Shown here one piece after another: positions 12,561-25,480 of a DNA stretch of 64,000 nt (positions are counted from its first letter, which is position 1; each line of letters starts with the position of its first letter). Both the position numbers and the translations under genes were made by a program. The notes under the pieces were generated by a model, which was not told the origin of the DNA, did no database searches, and saw only the letters and a program-made list of their open reading frames with translations. The stretch spans positions 61,268,039-61,332,038 of the forward strand of contig OY294067.1 of NCBI GenBank assembly GCA_958510875.1. Reading direction: 5' to 3'. This stretch comes from Endomychus coccineus (lineage: Eukaryota; Arthropoda; Insecta; Coleoptera; Endomychidae).

Positions 12561-13929
12561 TTCAGGATTCTTCCTATGAAGTTTTTTTAAGGAAATAGAT
12601 AATGGATCTTCGAGGTAACAGTAACCCAGTAATCGAAAAAATATCGCACTATCAATTATGCACGAAACTAGTACCATGGTCAAAATTTTTATTGATTATT
12701 AAATACCTGTCTGAGTGCAACTCATCGAATATTAACGCGCACGTGTCCTTGTTTACATTTACTGCCAGTTGATTTTGAACGAGATTTAAGATTGACGTTC
12801 TTTAACAATCTCCACACGAATTCTGATCCTTCCGGATTACTTCATTCTTTTTCTCTCTGAAACTCGAGCGGAGCAGAGAGGGAGCTACAACTCTTGTATG
12901 ATAAATGATGTAAACCTGATTCTTCCACAATCATTGTAGTTAGTTGGCTTCCTATAATTCATCTCGAAAAAGATTTGAACCCACGAAGGGATGGCTAATA
13001 AATGTGATTCGTGGAAAGCAGTTACCGTCACATACATTGTTGAAAGTTGTCACTCATTCACTTGAAAGGGAATAAAACGACATGTGAGAAATTATATAGA
13101 TAGTGTAAGAGATGACAAATTTGCTTAGAGTCGTTTGTCATTTGTAGTAAAAGTCTTAAGTAGATCCTGAACATCAGATGAAGTGCTAACATATTTTGAT
13201 GAGTTCTACGTCAAATATGTAAAGGAAGATGAAAATGCACAATGGTGTGTGCCGAGATTGGCGAATAAGAGCGATGTTTGTTATGGCAAGACAAGGGAAT
13301 AGGGAAAAGACAGACTCCCTGGAGTATACTTCTCCCTTCTGCGACCCGCAAGCATTATACAAGACTACAGGGGGAAGATATTTAGGGATCCTTCCGACTA
13401 CATCATCGAACCAACCAGCTCAAATTCTTTACAAGTGAAAGAATTTTTATACATTAAAATGCCTTACACACACACAAAATGGAATAACTATTTTTAACGT
13501 AATCCTACCCTTCTTGTTAACTGAAATTGGTAGACTGAGATATAAATATAATTAGGTTCAAAGGTAAGTATTGTCTAGATTCTAGAAAAGGCTGGATATT
13601 CCGAACGAACTAGTTGGTAGCTTCGCATAGTTTTATAATTATTCATACATGAGAAAGAATTGAACTGGCAGAAGACTTATGATTCAGATGATGTTTTATT
13701 ATTGATATCCGAGAATTCTTGAACAATGTCTGTCTGTCAGTGTGTATGTAATAGCGTATAACGAAAAATGTTTGATTCTTTACAACTCAAACTGTGAATA
13801 CGAAACCAATAAGTAGTGGAAGGCAATCTACGGATTGAATGGAAAAATTTTGAATTGGACTAGCGACCTAGCGGATAATGATTGTAATAATGCACAAAAG
13901 CTGCAGATGAACTTGGTCTCCGATTTCAC
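12561..13929. other. Intron, nothing recognised
   Basis: No convincing genes or repeat boundaries. A 69-codon open frame at 13229-13438 has no recognisable motif. Confidence 0.5.
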
Positions 13930-14590
13930 ATCAGTAGAGAATGCCAACTAGAGGGCAATCTCTTCTTATGCTCAGGCGGCATGTTGACAGGCCGATACCC
14001 AGTGTTTTCTATCGAAACATAGAAACGTTCGGCTTGTCAACCAGGCTAACCTTCAACTATCTAAGGGAAGCTGGGATTACATTCGAGACGGGGGATTTAC
14101 TGCAGCTTGCCAAGATGACTTTTTCAACACCTTGGTCTATATCCTGATATCAGTTGCAGGGCCTGTCGAAAGGCGTCCAAGATGCTTTTCAACCTGCTGT
14201 CGGCATGTCTGGTATAAGTGGCCTCGATGTACACCCATCGCCATAATGCGGTCTTACGGGTGCTGTATTACCATCTAAGGCACTCGTACAGAATGGACCA
14301 AGAGCCGGTGTTACCTTACATGCCACGAGGATATTGAGTCCATTGTCGGAAACGGAAAATGCTAGATCTGCTGGAATTACCCGTTTCCGACCGTCAAGTC
14401 CGCCACAAGGTCGTAGTAGTGGTTCTGATCATCGGTGTTTTGGCGGAATTCGGTCTTCGCTGCGTTCGAACTTGAAGATTATTCCGACTTGTAAGAACTT
14501 TGGGCAGATCTTAATAGACCGGATACAGAAGGCAGTCATTCTGGGTTCAATGAGACTACTTAGGGCACACGATTTGGGAACCTGAAACTA
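13930..14590 (+). pseudogene. Non-LTR retrotransposon C-terminal fragment, R4/R2-like
   Basis: Several frames preserve pieces typical of the C-terminus of non-LTR elements with a restriction-like endonuclease. A Cys-rich stretch resembles the CCHC region (CRACxKASKMLFNLLSACL) and is followed by a Tyr-Thr-His-Arg-His-Asn-Ala motif near 14230. The last part, LKIIPTCKNFGQILIDRIQK then AVILGSMR, resembles the closing IQKAVIL...R block of that class. Stops and frameshifts are frequent. The assignment rests on motif memory rather than a computed alignment; a different non-LTR clade is possible. Confidence 0.45.
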
Positions 14591-14711
14591 CTTAACGACT
14601 GGTGAGGAGGAGTAGATTCGGTAAACGGATTAGGTTATTCTGGCGCGATTACTGCCATGTCAGCATCGGAGCGCACAGCAGAACCGACCAGGTATCAATG
14701 TAAAGAAAAAT

Positions 14712-14780
14712 AGGCGGAATTCGAGCCCACCTTCCGTGACTTATAGTCAAGCGTATTCACCAATTACACCACGCTGGTCT
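14712..14780 (-). repeat. tRNA-like SINE head (inverted copy)
   Basis: On the minus strand a box A-like TGGTGTAATTGG and a box B-like GGGCTCGAATTCC are spaced as in a tRNA, with an anticodon-like loop CTATAAG. The 3' end cannot pair with the 5' end as an acceptor stem, so this is a SINE head, not a tRNA gene. Confidence 0.55.
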
Positions 14781-15003
14781 GTTCTATTGAAATATATGAG
14801 ATCCGGGATAGTGTCATTGAATGAGTACTGTCAGAGTGATTGCCAATCATAGCAACACTGATACTCACACTCTTCAATTCAAAACGACTGATTTTTAGGA
14901 GAATGTGAGTGAATAATTGATCTATAGCGGAGCATCGAATGGTATTGTATTGATCAATGATCTACTATCCTTTGAGAGGGTTATATTTACGTAAATATGA
15001 GAC

Positions 15004-15070
15004 TCTGACAGGACCAAGGTGGTGTAATTGGTAAACGTAATTCAGAAGCCAAGGGAAAGTGTTTGCAAAT
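15004..15070 (+). repeat. Partial tRNA-like SINE head
   Basis: GACCAAGGTGGTGTAATTGG repeats the box A segment of the inverted copy 230 bp upstream. Box B has decayed. The two heads face away from each other. Confidence 0.45.
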
Positions 15071-15164
15071 TGAATTCAGTTGTACTGCAGATGTCCAGAT
15101 GCAGTGGCCACTATCTCTACGTAAATGTGGTGTAAAGGGGACGATCATTCCCTTATCTATGGTC

Positions 15165-15410
15165 GGTCTTCATCTGAAATCTCGTCTGTTACACCACACG
15201 AGAGATTTCAGTTAGGCGAACTAGACGAGCTATCTTTCTACCAGACTTAGTTTTTCTATCGAACTCATGTCGTAGTGAGGTTTCTCCTGAGGCCCATAAC
15301 CTTCAAACCCCAATGCCTATCTCCTCTACCATCATTTCACCGCTAGCTCAAACGATGTTCTACGAACATAATAGGTTTTCCTCTTATGTAGTCGAAACAT
15401 ATATAACAAC
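15165..15410 (+). pseudogene. Non-LTR ORF2 C-terminal fragment (family LINE-A)
   Basis: The sequence resembles 1190-1340 (ATCTCGTCTGTTACACCA, then ACTAGACGAG). It then reads EVSPEAHNLQT, corresponding to SEVFPYAYYNLQT in the copy at 62880-63180. A segment ending QTMFYEHNRFSS matches the same copy. An internal deletion and stops make it non-coding. Confidence 0.6.
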
Positions 15411-15744
15411 ATATATAAATCAAAAACATTACTTCATAGTATGAAGACCATTTCGAAATTTCTTAGCCTTATTTCTTAAAAATTGATCTACTTTTCGAAA
15501 CAGATTCTCAAAATGGGTTCATCATTTTTATTATTCAGTATATGTATATGTTGTAAACATCGTACAAGTGAATGCTATGATGTTAGGTCCGGAATTGTGT
15601 ACAACTTTTGAAAAGTTTTCTTGTAGAAAATTAAAATAAAAGTCTACAATGTAAAAATTAAGAAATGAATAAATATTCATTTCTTCTTGGCTTTTGTCAG
15701 ATAAAAATGGTTAGATATCTTGGTCTAGAGGGATAAATAGCATC

Positions 15745-16335
15745 ACAATAGTTTCGAACAGCTGTTTCGCTCACTTCTGATGCTGATGAGCTCGATCAGA
15801 GATCAAAAAATCTTTACGGAACTATCAGCTTATAACGTTACTTACTGATCGATCTGGGCTAGAGAGACCTCACCAAAAGTCTATGACCAGGGGCATGGTG
15901 CAAAATGAAATACATTTCGTGTTAGAATCAATAGACAAAGTTTTTCTGCAGTTTTTGAACAGTGACAACACTTCTATTAGTTCCAGGCAGCTGTTTCGCT
16001 CTTTTCATCAGTTCATCATTGAAACGAGCCAGACGATGGAGTCACTGATGAACTATATATTTACTTCATCATTTCAGATTATGTCGGGGCCATTACCTAG
16101 CGGCAACTGTTTCCCTGTCGATTCCAATGCGTGGCATTATGAATAACAATCTCATATTTTCCCCAGTAGATGGTGCTGGAAAATCTAGGTTTCCCAAACA
16201 TTTTCTGGAGTGGTAGCTATACCTCAGCCGGAGATGGTCAATCAGCGACCTCATCATCAGGCCCGTTTCACTGACGAGCTCCCCAGAAGAAGCGAAACAG
16301 CTGTCTGGAACTAATAGACGTATTGTCACGTTAAA
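15745..16335. repeat. Dispersed repeat with three CAGCTGTTTCGCT units, two of them inverted
   Basis: GTTTCGAACAGCTGTTTCGC near 15755, TTCCAGGCAGCTGTTTCGCT near 15983 and the complement of TTCCAGACAGCTGTTTCGCT near 16300 mark three copies of one unit. The last two form an inverted pair enclosing about 230 bp. GAAACGAGC with nearby CTGATGA-like strings recalls the Penelope-type hammerhead repeats, but no full core could be drawn. Confidence 0.5.
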
Positions 16336-16710
16336 ATTGGAAAATCAAATTTTTTCCCTGGTAATTAATTTAAGCTATCTCGAATAGTTGTTTTCTTTGG
16401 TTTATTAGCTCACATGTTAATTCGATATTATTTGTTAGTTATTACTTGAAAACAAATCACGAAAAACAATTGAAGTAAAAAACTTTCTCGAGAAATGAAA
16501 CAATTTGCTGAAATCCCGAAAAAAAATTTGTAATATGAAAAACTGACTTAGAGGAATCGAGATTTCCATAGAATTGTCATGTTTCATATTGTTTTAAGTT
16601 GGCCTGATTTCAATCAATAATTATGAACTACAAAATAAGCATTCCATAATAGGTGCTCGAATATTGGAAATCAATTGTCCGTAGAAGTAGAAAAACAAAT
16701 CTGAGACTTA

Positions 16711-17165
<455 letters not shown>

Positions 17166-17169
17166 GCTT

Positions 17170-18240
17170 GCTATTTATACAACTCTACAATTTTATCCCG
17201 ATCTTGATGAAATTTTACACACTACTTGACCTTCAAATCAAGAAGGAAGTTGATATTTAAATTTGAATAAGGTTTAATTCTCACAATACATTCAAATCGG
17301 TACTACACGGTTTCAAGGTCAAAGGTTTCACCTCACCAGCATATATAAATAAGAATGGCTAAGTTGAAGGAAATTTTTCTTGAAATTTATTCAATAAATG
17401 TGGAATTTATCAAAATTTGTTCAAATCGATATTTAAAAATAAATTATAAAATCATTAAAATAATGTATTTAATTAGAAAATGATTTTTTTTCTAATTTTT
17501 CCAGCTACTCACAATATATAATATTCCACCATATCATATGGTTTTTTCTTGGCAATTTCAGATTTATGCAAATATTCATTTAAAAGTTGTGAAAATGGAT
17601 GAAAATATGTTTCATCTTTTGAAATTCAGGAACCTACAAAGTGGTTATTCTAATAGCCAAGAATGTGTAACTTTGAACAACAAAATTAAAAAAAAATTTG
17701 ATTGTTAATAAATGTGCTTAGCATGTTTTAATTTATATGATTACTGAACACATTTTTAACAATAAAATTGTTCATTGATTTATTACTAATTTTGTTATCT
17801 GAGGTCACACATTCTTGGCTATAACAATGATCTAGCTTCCTGAATTTCGAAAAATGAATATATGAATTATCACTACTCATGAAGTGAGTATTTCCATAAA
17901 TCTGAAATTGTTCAGAAAAAACTATATGACGTGGTAACATATCAGATATTGAGTGTGAGTAACAAAAATAAACGGTTTTTGAGAAACATTTTATAATTAA
18001 TTACCATATTGTTAAGATTTTATAATTTTGAGAAAATACCGATTTGAATAAATTTTACAGTTGTTGAACAAATTTTGATACAAATTTCCTTTAATGCAGT
18101 CACCCTTATACATGCCTGAAGATGGGGTGTAGCATATGACCTTGAATCCTGATAGTACCAATTCAAATGAACTGTGAGAATTAAACCATATTCAAATTTG
18201 AATATTAATATGAACTTACACTCGGGTAATACCAATTGTA
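17170..18240. mobile_element. Long inverted-repeat (foldback-like) element, ends not resolved
   Basis: The two halves are diverged inverted copies. AGCCAAGAATGTGT near 17657 faces its complement near 17806. CAGATTTATGCAAATA near 17560 faces the complement near 17895. AGGTTTAATTCTCACA near 17270 faces the complement near 18178. Arms are roughly 500 bp each. Neither the TAGTCCAG ends nor a flanking duplication could be located, so membership of the E1-E5 family is not supported. No coding region. Confidence 0.6.
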
Positions 18241-20451
18241 AGAGGAAAGTTACTTTCTACATGATATTACAAAAAAATCACCTCATCCCTCTTTCAGACC
18301 CCTCAAAGCAGATATTATTTACAAGTTGTTGAAATTTACAGATTTCAAGAATTCTGAAACAAAATTCCTGTTTTTTCATATTCGAAGGATTAGTTGTTCC
18401 TGCGGGTATTGTACACATATAACTTGGTACTTGGAAAAACACTGAGGGTGTAAAAATATTCGTCGATATTGACCCGGATTCGAGCAATGCCGAGTATATC
18501 AATTAGTATAAATAATACGGGTTAATTCAATAATTTGTCATAGTCTATCAATTGGGTATAATTTTTAGACCTTATGAGTAAGTATTGATATGATTAGAAC
18601 AAGTGTTAACAGTGATTTCATGAGAACCATCAACAATTGAATTGGAAAGTGACTACAGATCATGAGTTGATATATTAGGCACATAATAAATGGAGCCTTA
18701 TCTCATTCATCAGATACAGCATCAAGTTATCCATGATTATAGCATTCGTTGTCTCAATCGTCTTAGAGAATTTAAATATAACCATAAATAGATTCTCTCC
18801 TGTACTGAAACATTTGCTCCCTCATCTAATTCAGAAGAGGCTCAATATCTTTCTTATTACAAGGGCTTAAAAAAGGTTTCAGTAACATTTAAAGCCATAT
18901 CACAGTTTCATATTTTCACTTAACAGTGTTACTAATACTGACGATGCAGCTGGGCCACGAAACATGTGTGAATATATCAGAGTTTTATAAGTATAATGTC
19001 GTTAATAACTAGGAATTTTAATTTATAAATTCGGAATAGTGTGAATGTGTAATAAATTATATTTTAAACCTATTACTTTAAATTATAAATTTGAATATTA
19101 CTCTTGCTTTCACATACATACTTGCTTTATAGGTAAGATGTGAACTTTTTCTAATAGTAAAACCGAAAACTACTATAGATTCTTAAAATCTGATGCGCAT
19201 TTCGCCTGTTTCTCTGATGGCTAGCATCATAGCAATAATATCGGGAAAATCTAAAGCGGAAAAGGAGGTTTGTGATTTTATTATTTTCCTTGTTATTTCA
19301 CATTCTATTTTATACAGTATTGAGTTATTATTGTATTTTATCTCAAATTGTGCTATTTTAACGTATTCTACATCCACCTGTAGGTATTAAGAAGGTTCAT
19401 CAACATATCTATATAGTAGCGACTCGTAGCATCATCCTCGTTTACATTATGAACTTTGGAATGAATGCTCATTCACGAAAATTGACTCGAAATTGTGCCA
19501 CTTGAATTATTGTATCTAGTTTAGTAAAGAATTAGGTTATTTATCCAAACACATGTTGCTCAATGTCCAGTAATCTTAGTTGAGCCTTCCACAAAGCAAA
19601 GCTGGGGTCGTGCGCGTTACATATTCAATTAAACAAAAATCTATCAACTGCTCTAACCTAAAGCACCTTAATCCCACGACCGGGGAGGCCAAAGCTTCTC
19701 GCAGATAGATGGGAGCGTGTGTGCTATCGGTCGGTACTAGTACAGGGGTACGAAATAGCCGGATTACTTGGGTCTGTTCGAGGGTAACTCTGGTAATTAT
19801 ACTAGCTTCGAGGGTTATTCTATACTCATTGATGTCTAGTTATACTACGTCACCATCGCAGTTCCGATTCTGAATTATAATCCGATCGTATCTCTCAAGC
19901 CATTACAAAATAAATAGCAAACTCATACACAGAAGCCTTCCAACTTATTGCAACCCTGATAATTACAATATATCATTGAGGGATTACTCATTCTAATGAG
20001 GAATAACCAATTTTATAAAATATTAAGATGATGGATTTTTCACTTCTCAATCAATAGTTTGTTAGTTTTTTCAACTGAGTTTTCAAATATAGCACTCTCT
20101 GTACTAGTTGGTGATTGTCCTAGAAAAGGTCCGATCGACTTCAAGAGTTTTACAAGAACCCTACAGGTGAACTGAAAAAATCTCACTGTAGGTGAGAAAC
20201 AGTCTTGCCCAAGAATTCATTCTTCGAGCATCGTTTTCGAGGACATTACCGAAATCAAGGAACAGAAAGAAAATTTCAAGAGAAAGGCACTCCAAATTAT
20301 AAATATGAATTAAATGCTCAATGATGTAGCTTCTCAAGAATGTGAGAAGTGCCTAGGTGTTTCAAACGTTTCAATAATTATTATATTCGAATGTGAATCT
20401 CAAAGCAGATGGGTTTTGTTAGATTACTCCTTTTAGGTTTCAGATGCTTAC
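18241..20451. other. Intron, mostly unassigned; hammerhead-like string at 18938-18966
   Basis: CTGACGAT followed by a weak hairpin and GAAACATG at 18938-18966 resembles the Penelope-type core but pairs poorly. The more GC-balanced region 19600-19870 has no recognisable content. Confidence 0.4.
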
Positions 20452-20655
20452 CACTTCGTGAAGCGATTAACTTTAAATATTACTCGAGCAAGGCCATAGC
20501 CAGGAAAATATTTCGGCGGGATTTGTGAATCAAACAAATTTACTAGGTCGTTTTTACTTTTGTTCATTTCGTTCATATAGCTGATTATTCTCATCGCAAC
20601 AAAAATTCCGGGAGGGAGGCGTACAAACCCTGTTGTACTGATTATGATTGGACAA
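20452..20655 (-). CDS. Unassigned spliceable exon, 68 codons, inside the knot intron
   Basis: On the minus strand an acceptor (TTTTTTTCAG) precedes an open block of 204 bp that ends at donor TG|GTAAGC. It starts and ends in matching phase, so its length is divisible by three. Readable pieces are CPIIISTTGFVRLPPGIFVA, then MRIISYMNEMNKSKNDLVN, then QIPPKYFPGYGLARVIF. It is not part of any COE/EBF protein, and joining it between exons A and B would interrupt a conserved domain. The TGFVRL...PPKYFPGYGLA pattern faintly recalls the last transmembrane region of ABCA-type transporters, but I would not name it on that. It could be an exon of a nested gene, a captured exon carried by a transposon, or a pseudogene fragment. 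It lies about 75 bp from the 5' end of the non-LTR element on the plus strand. Confidence 0.45.
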
Positions 20656-20729
20656 CTGAAAAAAAGTAAGTAACATTTATAGGTCAAAAAATTGAAGTAA
20701 GGCGGTATGGTATATTGTAAATACATATA

Positions 20730-22575
20730 CCGGCAAAAAACTAAGATTTATGAAAAAAGAACCAATTTACACCTAAGTAATGAGAATCCCACAGATATAT
20801 TGAATGAAGTTAACTCATTTTTCGTCAACCTAGGCTTTGACTTGGGCAATTTGGCACCTGATAATGCTGCGGGGAAAGTAAAACAAAACGAATCGTTGTC
20901 TATTTCTGCCACCTACAGATCCAGTCGAAGTATTGAACATAATTAATAGCTTGAAAAATACTAAATCTCAAGGCAAGAATCTTATACTACTTGTTAGATT
21001 ATAAACATGATTAAATTTGTAGTCAATGAGATGACAAATCCTTTAGTTCACCTGATAAAACTATCTCTGATCTCTGGCATATTTCCGCATAAATTAAAAA
21101 TTGCCGTCATTAAGCTTATTTAAAAGGAAGGGGACAAATGTTTAATAAACAACTATAGACCCATAGCTCTACTACCCAACATCAGTAAACTCTTCGAAAA
21201 AATTATACATGACCGTCTTATGAACTTATTGGACAAACACATCATATCAGACAACCAAAATGGCTTCAGAGAAAATAAGTCGACTTTAAGGGCCGTATAT
21301 CAGGCATTGTTTCGTTTAGACGTATCCAAATCATTGTGCAGTTTAGATCACTCATTATTGATAAAAAACTTATTATTATATGAAGTACGTGTAATTCTAA
21401 ATTTATTGAAGTCATACCTGAAAAATAGGTCTGGATATGTGATAGAACAGAACTGCGATGGCAAAGAATTCAAATCCAATTTATCATCAATTAAAAAAGG
21501 GGTTCCACAAGGTTTGATCCTTGGACCTCTTTTATATATAATCTACACAAATGAAGTGCCTGACTCAATAAGTCAGTATGCAGATGATATTGCAGCGATA
21601 TTGTCTGACCTAGAAATGAAATTGTTCCAAACGCTAGATACGCTGAACGAATGGTACACCTATAATAACCTAAAGTTGAATATAGAAAAAGCGAATGCAA
21701 TTAAATTTAATTATCATGCAGATAGTCTAACCATGTCCCTTATAATGGCACAAATATAATCAAAACGTCACAAAGTTTGTTTCCTTGGAATTTATGTTGA
21801 CTCCCGCTTGGACTGGTCACACCACATAGACCGTGTCGCAAAAAGTATATCGTCATATTGTTTTGCGCCGTGAACAACTGAAAATTTTATCATGCTATTA
21901 TACACTCTCGATTGAGATACGGTGTTATTCTGGGGCAACTCTACAGAGGCCGACAGAATCTTTAAGTTACAAAAGAAATTCCTAAGAAGTATGTTCATGC
22001 TGAATAAAATAGAAAGTTGTGAAAGACTTTTTGCTCAATATAATATTCTCACATTATATAGTCTCTATATTTACGAAGTGGTAATATTTGTGAAATCTAA
22101 TCAACCATTAATCACTAAGAATGAAGAGATCCATATTCATACGATTAGAAATGAAGATCGCATAATTACAGAAAAACTTAATTACTCCTATTTAGAAAAA
22201 AACCAATTTCATGATCTGTAAGACATATAATAAATGGAAAACCTGCAGACCACACAGTTGAAAACTAAGCTATGTTGATTCCTAAAACGTAAAGCCTACT
22301 ACACGCTAAGTGAGTATTTGGATGAGAAATTTACTGATTTTTATTAGCATTCACCAGTTGACTATCACTCATGTCATGTTATATGTATAACTTGGTATTT
22401 GGAACCTACTTGTTAGTTTTAATGTTTTTCATTTTTTTTTAATGTGAATTATTCTCTTTTTAATAAGATATTTTCTATATTGTATTATTATATTGTATTA
22501 TTGTATTGAAGTGTTCTATATCTACATAGTGTACAACTATCTAACGAATAAATCATATCTATCTATCTATCTAAC
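20730..22575 (+). pseudogene. CR1/Jockey-like non-LTR retrotransposon, 5'-truncated
   Basis: The frame at 20756-20945 contains ILNEVNSFFVNLGFDLGNLA, typical of the linker before RT. RT blocks follow: NYRPIALLPNISKLFEKII (about 21150), the QNGFRENKST block (21256), GVPQGLILGPLLYIIYTNEV (about 21501), QYADDIAAIL (catalytic YADD, about 21575), LKLNIEKAN, and FLGIYVDSRLDWSHHI (about 21783). After a stop it resumes WGNSTEADRIFKLQKKFLR (21937). The D-containing FDLSKAFD block has collapsed to LDVSKSLCSLDH. The copy ends in an ATCT microsatellite tail (about 22556-22574). Stop codons near 21121 and 21757 and a lost endonuclease make it inactive. Confidence 0.8.
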
Positions 22576-23200
22576 ATGGACTCCCTACTGCAGCCTGAAT
22601 TTTATAATTGTAATTCATTACTATCTTGTTGTCACCCTATATTCAATAAGTTTTTTGAAAAAAAAGTTTAATTTCATAATCATATTTCAAGTTGAAACGA
22701 AAATAACTTTCCCAAATGAGTGTATCTAAATTTCTGAGCATATTTAGTGATAAGGAAAGGAATATCTGCATTTTGCTTTCTGTAACGTGAGCACTTCAAA
22801 AGATAAAGCAGTTTCTAAATTCCCAGTGGTCTAAACATTTATGTTGAGAATCTGTATGTTATGAAAATACGCAGAAGGAAACAAGCACAAGCTATGTTAA
22901 AATCGGATGAATGAATTCAGATATAAAAATGCAAATATTTTAGAAATGCTGATCCGCTAAAAACACTTTAGAAACCTCCATATCAATTCATAAAACAGAA
23001 CGATACAGAAACTTCGCTGATATTATAATAATTCCTCTGGGCATATACCTCATGCAGAAGCAGTTAAGTAGAAAAGTTGTTGTCCTCAAGAGGATCTCAC
23101 AAATACCCAAAAGACTTGTTTAAATATTCCCGGGGGAATTAGTTTTCTTATCGGAATTGCACAATGGTAGATTCATGTTATCTATGGAATTTTAATTAAT
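22576..23200. other. Intron, nothing recognised
   Basis: AT-rich sequence without recognisable features. Confidence 0.5.
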
Positions 23201-23204
23201 TATT

Positions 23205-23945
23205 TCAATTGCATATTCATAAAAACATATCAATACTCCCTTGGGAGTTTGTGGACCTAATAGTAGGGCGGGTTACACGGAAATACATAAAATTTCTCTC
23301 GTTAGAACCCTCATATATTAATGATAAGATTCTGCATAAATTCGATTCGTTTCGCTGTTTCAAATGTTTCCCATCAGCAACTACTCGCCAAGTTATGTTA
23401 CAGTAATTGCTCGAACAGACCAAGTCCTTCCAAATGGGAATACGCAAGTTGGGGGCAGTTACTTAAATAAGGAATATAGCTTTCTCGAACTACTTTTCGA
23501 TATATCTCTTAAAAAGGAAACCTATTCTCAAATATCAAGAATCTACGAGACAGATGTAATGTTATTTTTTAAAGAACTAAACATTTATATGTACCCCACT
23601 ACCTTGATAACCTAGTTTGCCCTATGTTGATGACTCTAAGAAAAAAGGCTGTGAATAAATGATCATGTGACTTTCCCCACTTTGAATAGCAAAATAACTT
23701 TCGAACACTCCTGCGGGTGAAATGTTAGTGATTGTAGGAACCGAAAATATATATAGTTTTAATAAAAAATACACTTGTATACAATTTTCACAAACTTCGT
23801 TTTTATTAAACAAGTCGTGTCATGTTTCGCTTTATCAAACAATGGTTTTCCAAACTATGGTTCATATTAAAATTAAGATTAAGAAGGAGGGAATGAGTGG
23901 GGTACGTGTACAGTAGGATAAGCGTTCCTCACAAATAAATTTAAT
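23205..23945. repeat. Dispersed repeat unit, copy 1 (others at 25836-26060 and near 26140)
   Basis: CAGTAATTGCTCGAACAGAC near 23400 recurs as CAGTAATTGCTCAAACTGAC near 25945. The following GAATATAGCTTTCTCGAACT has a counterpart near 26025. A second shared element, TTTGCCCTATGTTGATGACT near 23607, recurs near 25836 and near 26140 in changed form. The type of element is unknown. Confidence 0.5.
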
Positions 23946-23949
23946 AATG

Positions 23950-25235
23950 GAGAATTGGTGAAGTCTTTCTGATCATTTAAAATGTTTCTTGTATCTTCCA
24001 ATCTTATTAATTTCAATTTTCTCCAAGTTGTCTAATACTTTACTTTTAACTGACTTATGGAGAATCTCAAAATCATCTTTGAAATGATGATCAGTTTCTT
24101 CAATATGGATTACAACTTTTGAATCTCCTTTGTTCAAATTAAGATGTTCTTTAATTCTAGTTTTTACAGATCTTTCTGTCTGGCCTATATAGAATTTATC
24201 ACAATCTTCACACTCTAGCTTGAATACTCCTGATTCTTGATCTTTTTTATTCTTGTCTTTGTTGTTTTCAATTTATTTGCCTGTCGTATTATTTGTTCTT
24301 AAAGATATGGTAACATTGCGTTTTTTAAGTAAATTATTTATTATTGATCTATAATTATTAGTCCTAAATGTACTAGGGTAACCAAATTTCATTGCTTCAT
24401 TATTATCTTTTTTCTTATGTAAGTCAATCTGTTTCGTTATAGCCGTTATTAGTTGCTATCTGTTTTATAATTGAAAAAATTCCTCATGATAATTCAATTC
24501 TGACATGGGGATAGTAACAAGTATATGTATCAAGGTTTGAAGATCAGCCTGTTCACGTTGTATCGGCTGGTTTGAATTTTTGTGGATAATAATGTCCGTA
24601 TGTGAAGGTCTATGATATATTGAAAAGGAATGTTCACTATTTAATTTCGTTATGGTAAAGATCAATAAATTAATAGTTTGATTGATTACTACTTCAACCG
24701 TGGATTTAATTCTTGGGTGTATTTAAATGTTGAATGAAAGAATCTTGTCTTTGTGTTCCATTAAAGCATATTAATATATCGTCAACATGCCGATGCCAAT
24801 AAATGAATCTTTTTATAAAAGGGTGCTTGTGGATTTCCAATTTTAGTTCATTGATAAATATTTCGGCCAAATAAGGACGTAATGGGTTTCCCTTGCTAAT
24901 CCTTTTTGAGTAGTATACCCATTGTTATTGAATTGAAAATAATTCTGAGAAAGACATAATTCGAGAGTGCAAAATATTCCTTGTATTATAACAATGTTTG
25001 TATGTTTTTTTCCAAGACGCTTTGGATAATCAGTAATGTTTCCCCCGGAGATATACTAGGAAAGAGGTTAGTGACATCAAACAATATAAATTTACTATTG
25101 GTAGTAAGGTGAAATCTTCAGGTTTGTTGACCAGATCGTTAGAATTTTTTATGCCAAATTTCGGTTCAAATTTCCAATTTTCTTTTAAGATTTGTAGAAT
25201 TTTTTTTGATAAATTCGTAGACGGAGCGTCTATCT
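23950..25235 (-). pseudogene. Penelope-like element: RT and GIY-YIG fragment
   Basis: On the minus strand, about 25000-24700 carries RT pieces. YFQFNNNGYTTQKGLA is the tract before the usual GNPLSP motif. HRHVDDILICFNGT carries the catalytic D-D pair in the Penelope-type VDD context. Further downstream, GVFKLECEDCDKFYIGQTER then VKTRIKEH (about 24230-24130) is a GIY-YIG-type endonuclease in its usual Penelope position. Frameshifts and stops interrupt it several times. The 3' end is near 23950. The adjoining 25236-25480 contains terminal-repeat-like sequence with a hammerhead-like core. Confidence 0.75.
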
Positions 25236-25480
25236 TTTGAAAAATCTTGGCTTCCGGATGGATTCCGCGTCACATTAGCTCGACTTGATGCCGACGTTTC
25301 GCCAACCATTACAGGTGGCATCTTCAGAGCGGGCTTGAGGCTTGAACTGAAACTATAAAAAGTGGCTGGCTTTATTCAGGTGGCATCCTGCCGTTGTGTG
25401 AATCTTTCTTCAAAGATACTGAAATCCTAGCCCAAGCCCCAAACCACTACTAGCGAAAAATTTTCGTAGCAACAGAAATC
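25236..25480 (-). repeat. Penelope-type terminal segment with hammerhead-like core
   Basis: On the minus strand CTGAAGAT is followed by hairpin GCCA...TGGC and then GAAACG (about 25324-25291). The flanks match the right arm of the foldback insertion at 31036-31768, including CGGAATCCATCCGGAAG. The segment CTAGGATTTCAGTATC also recurs there. It sits just upstream, in the sense of transcription, of the RT fragment. Confidence 0.55.

Noticed and set aside
14712..14780. Possible functional tRNA on the minus strand
   Set aside because: No complementary acceptor stem; anticodon stem has a mismatch.
20452..20655. Extra knot exon
   Set aside because: Inserting it between exons A and B would split an invariant part of the DNA-binding domain.
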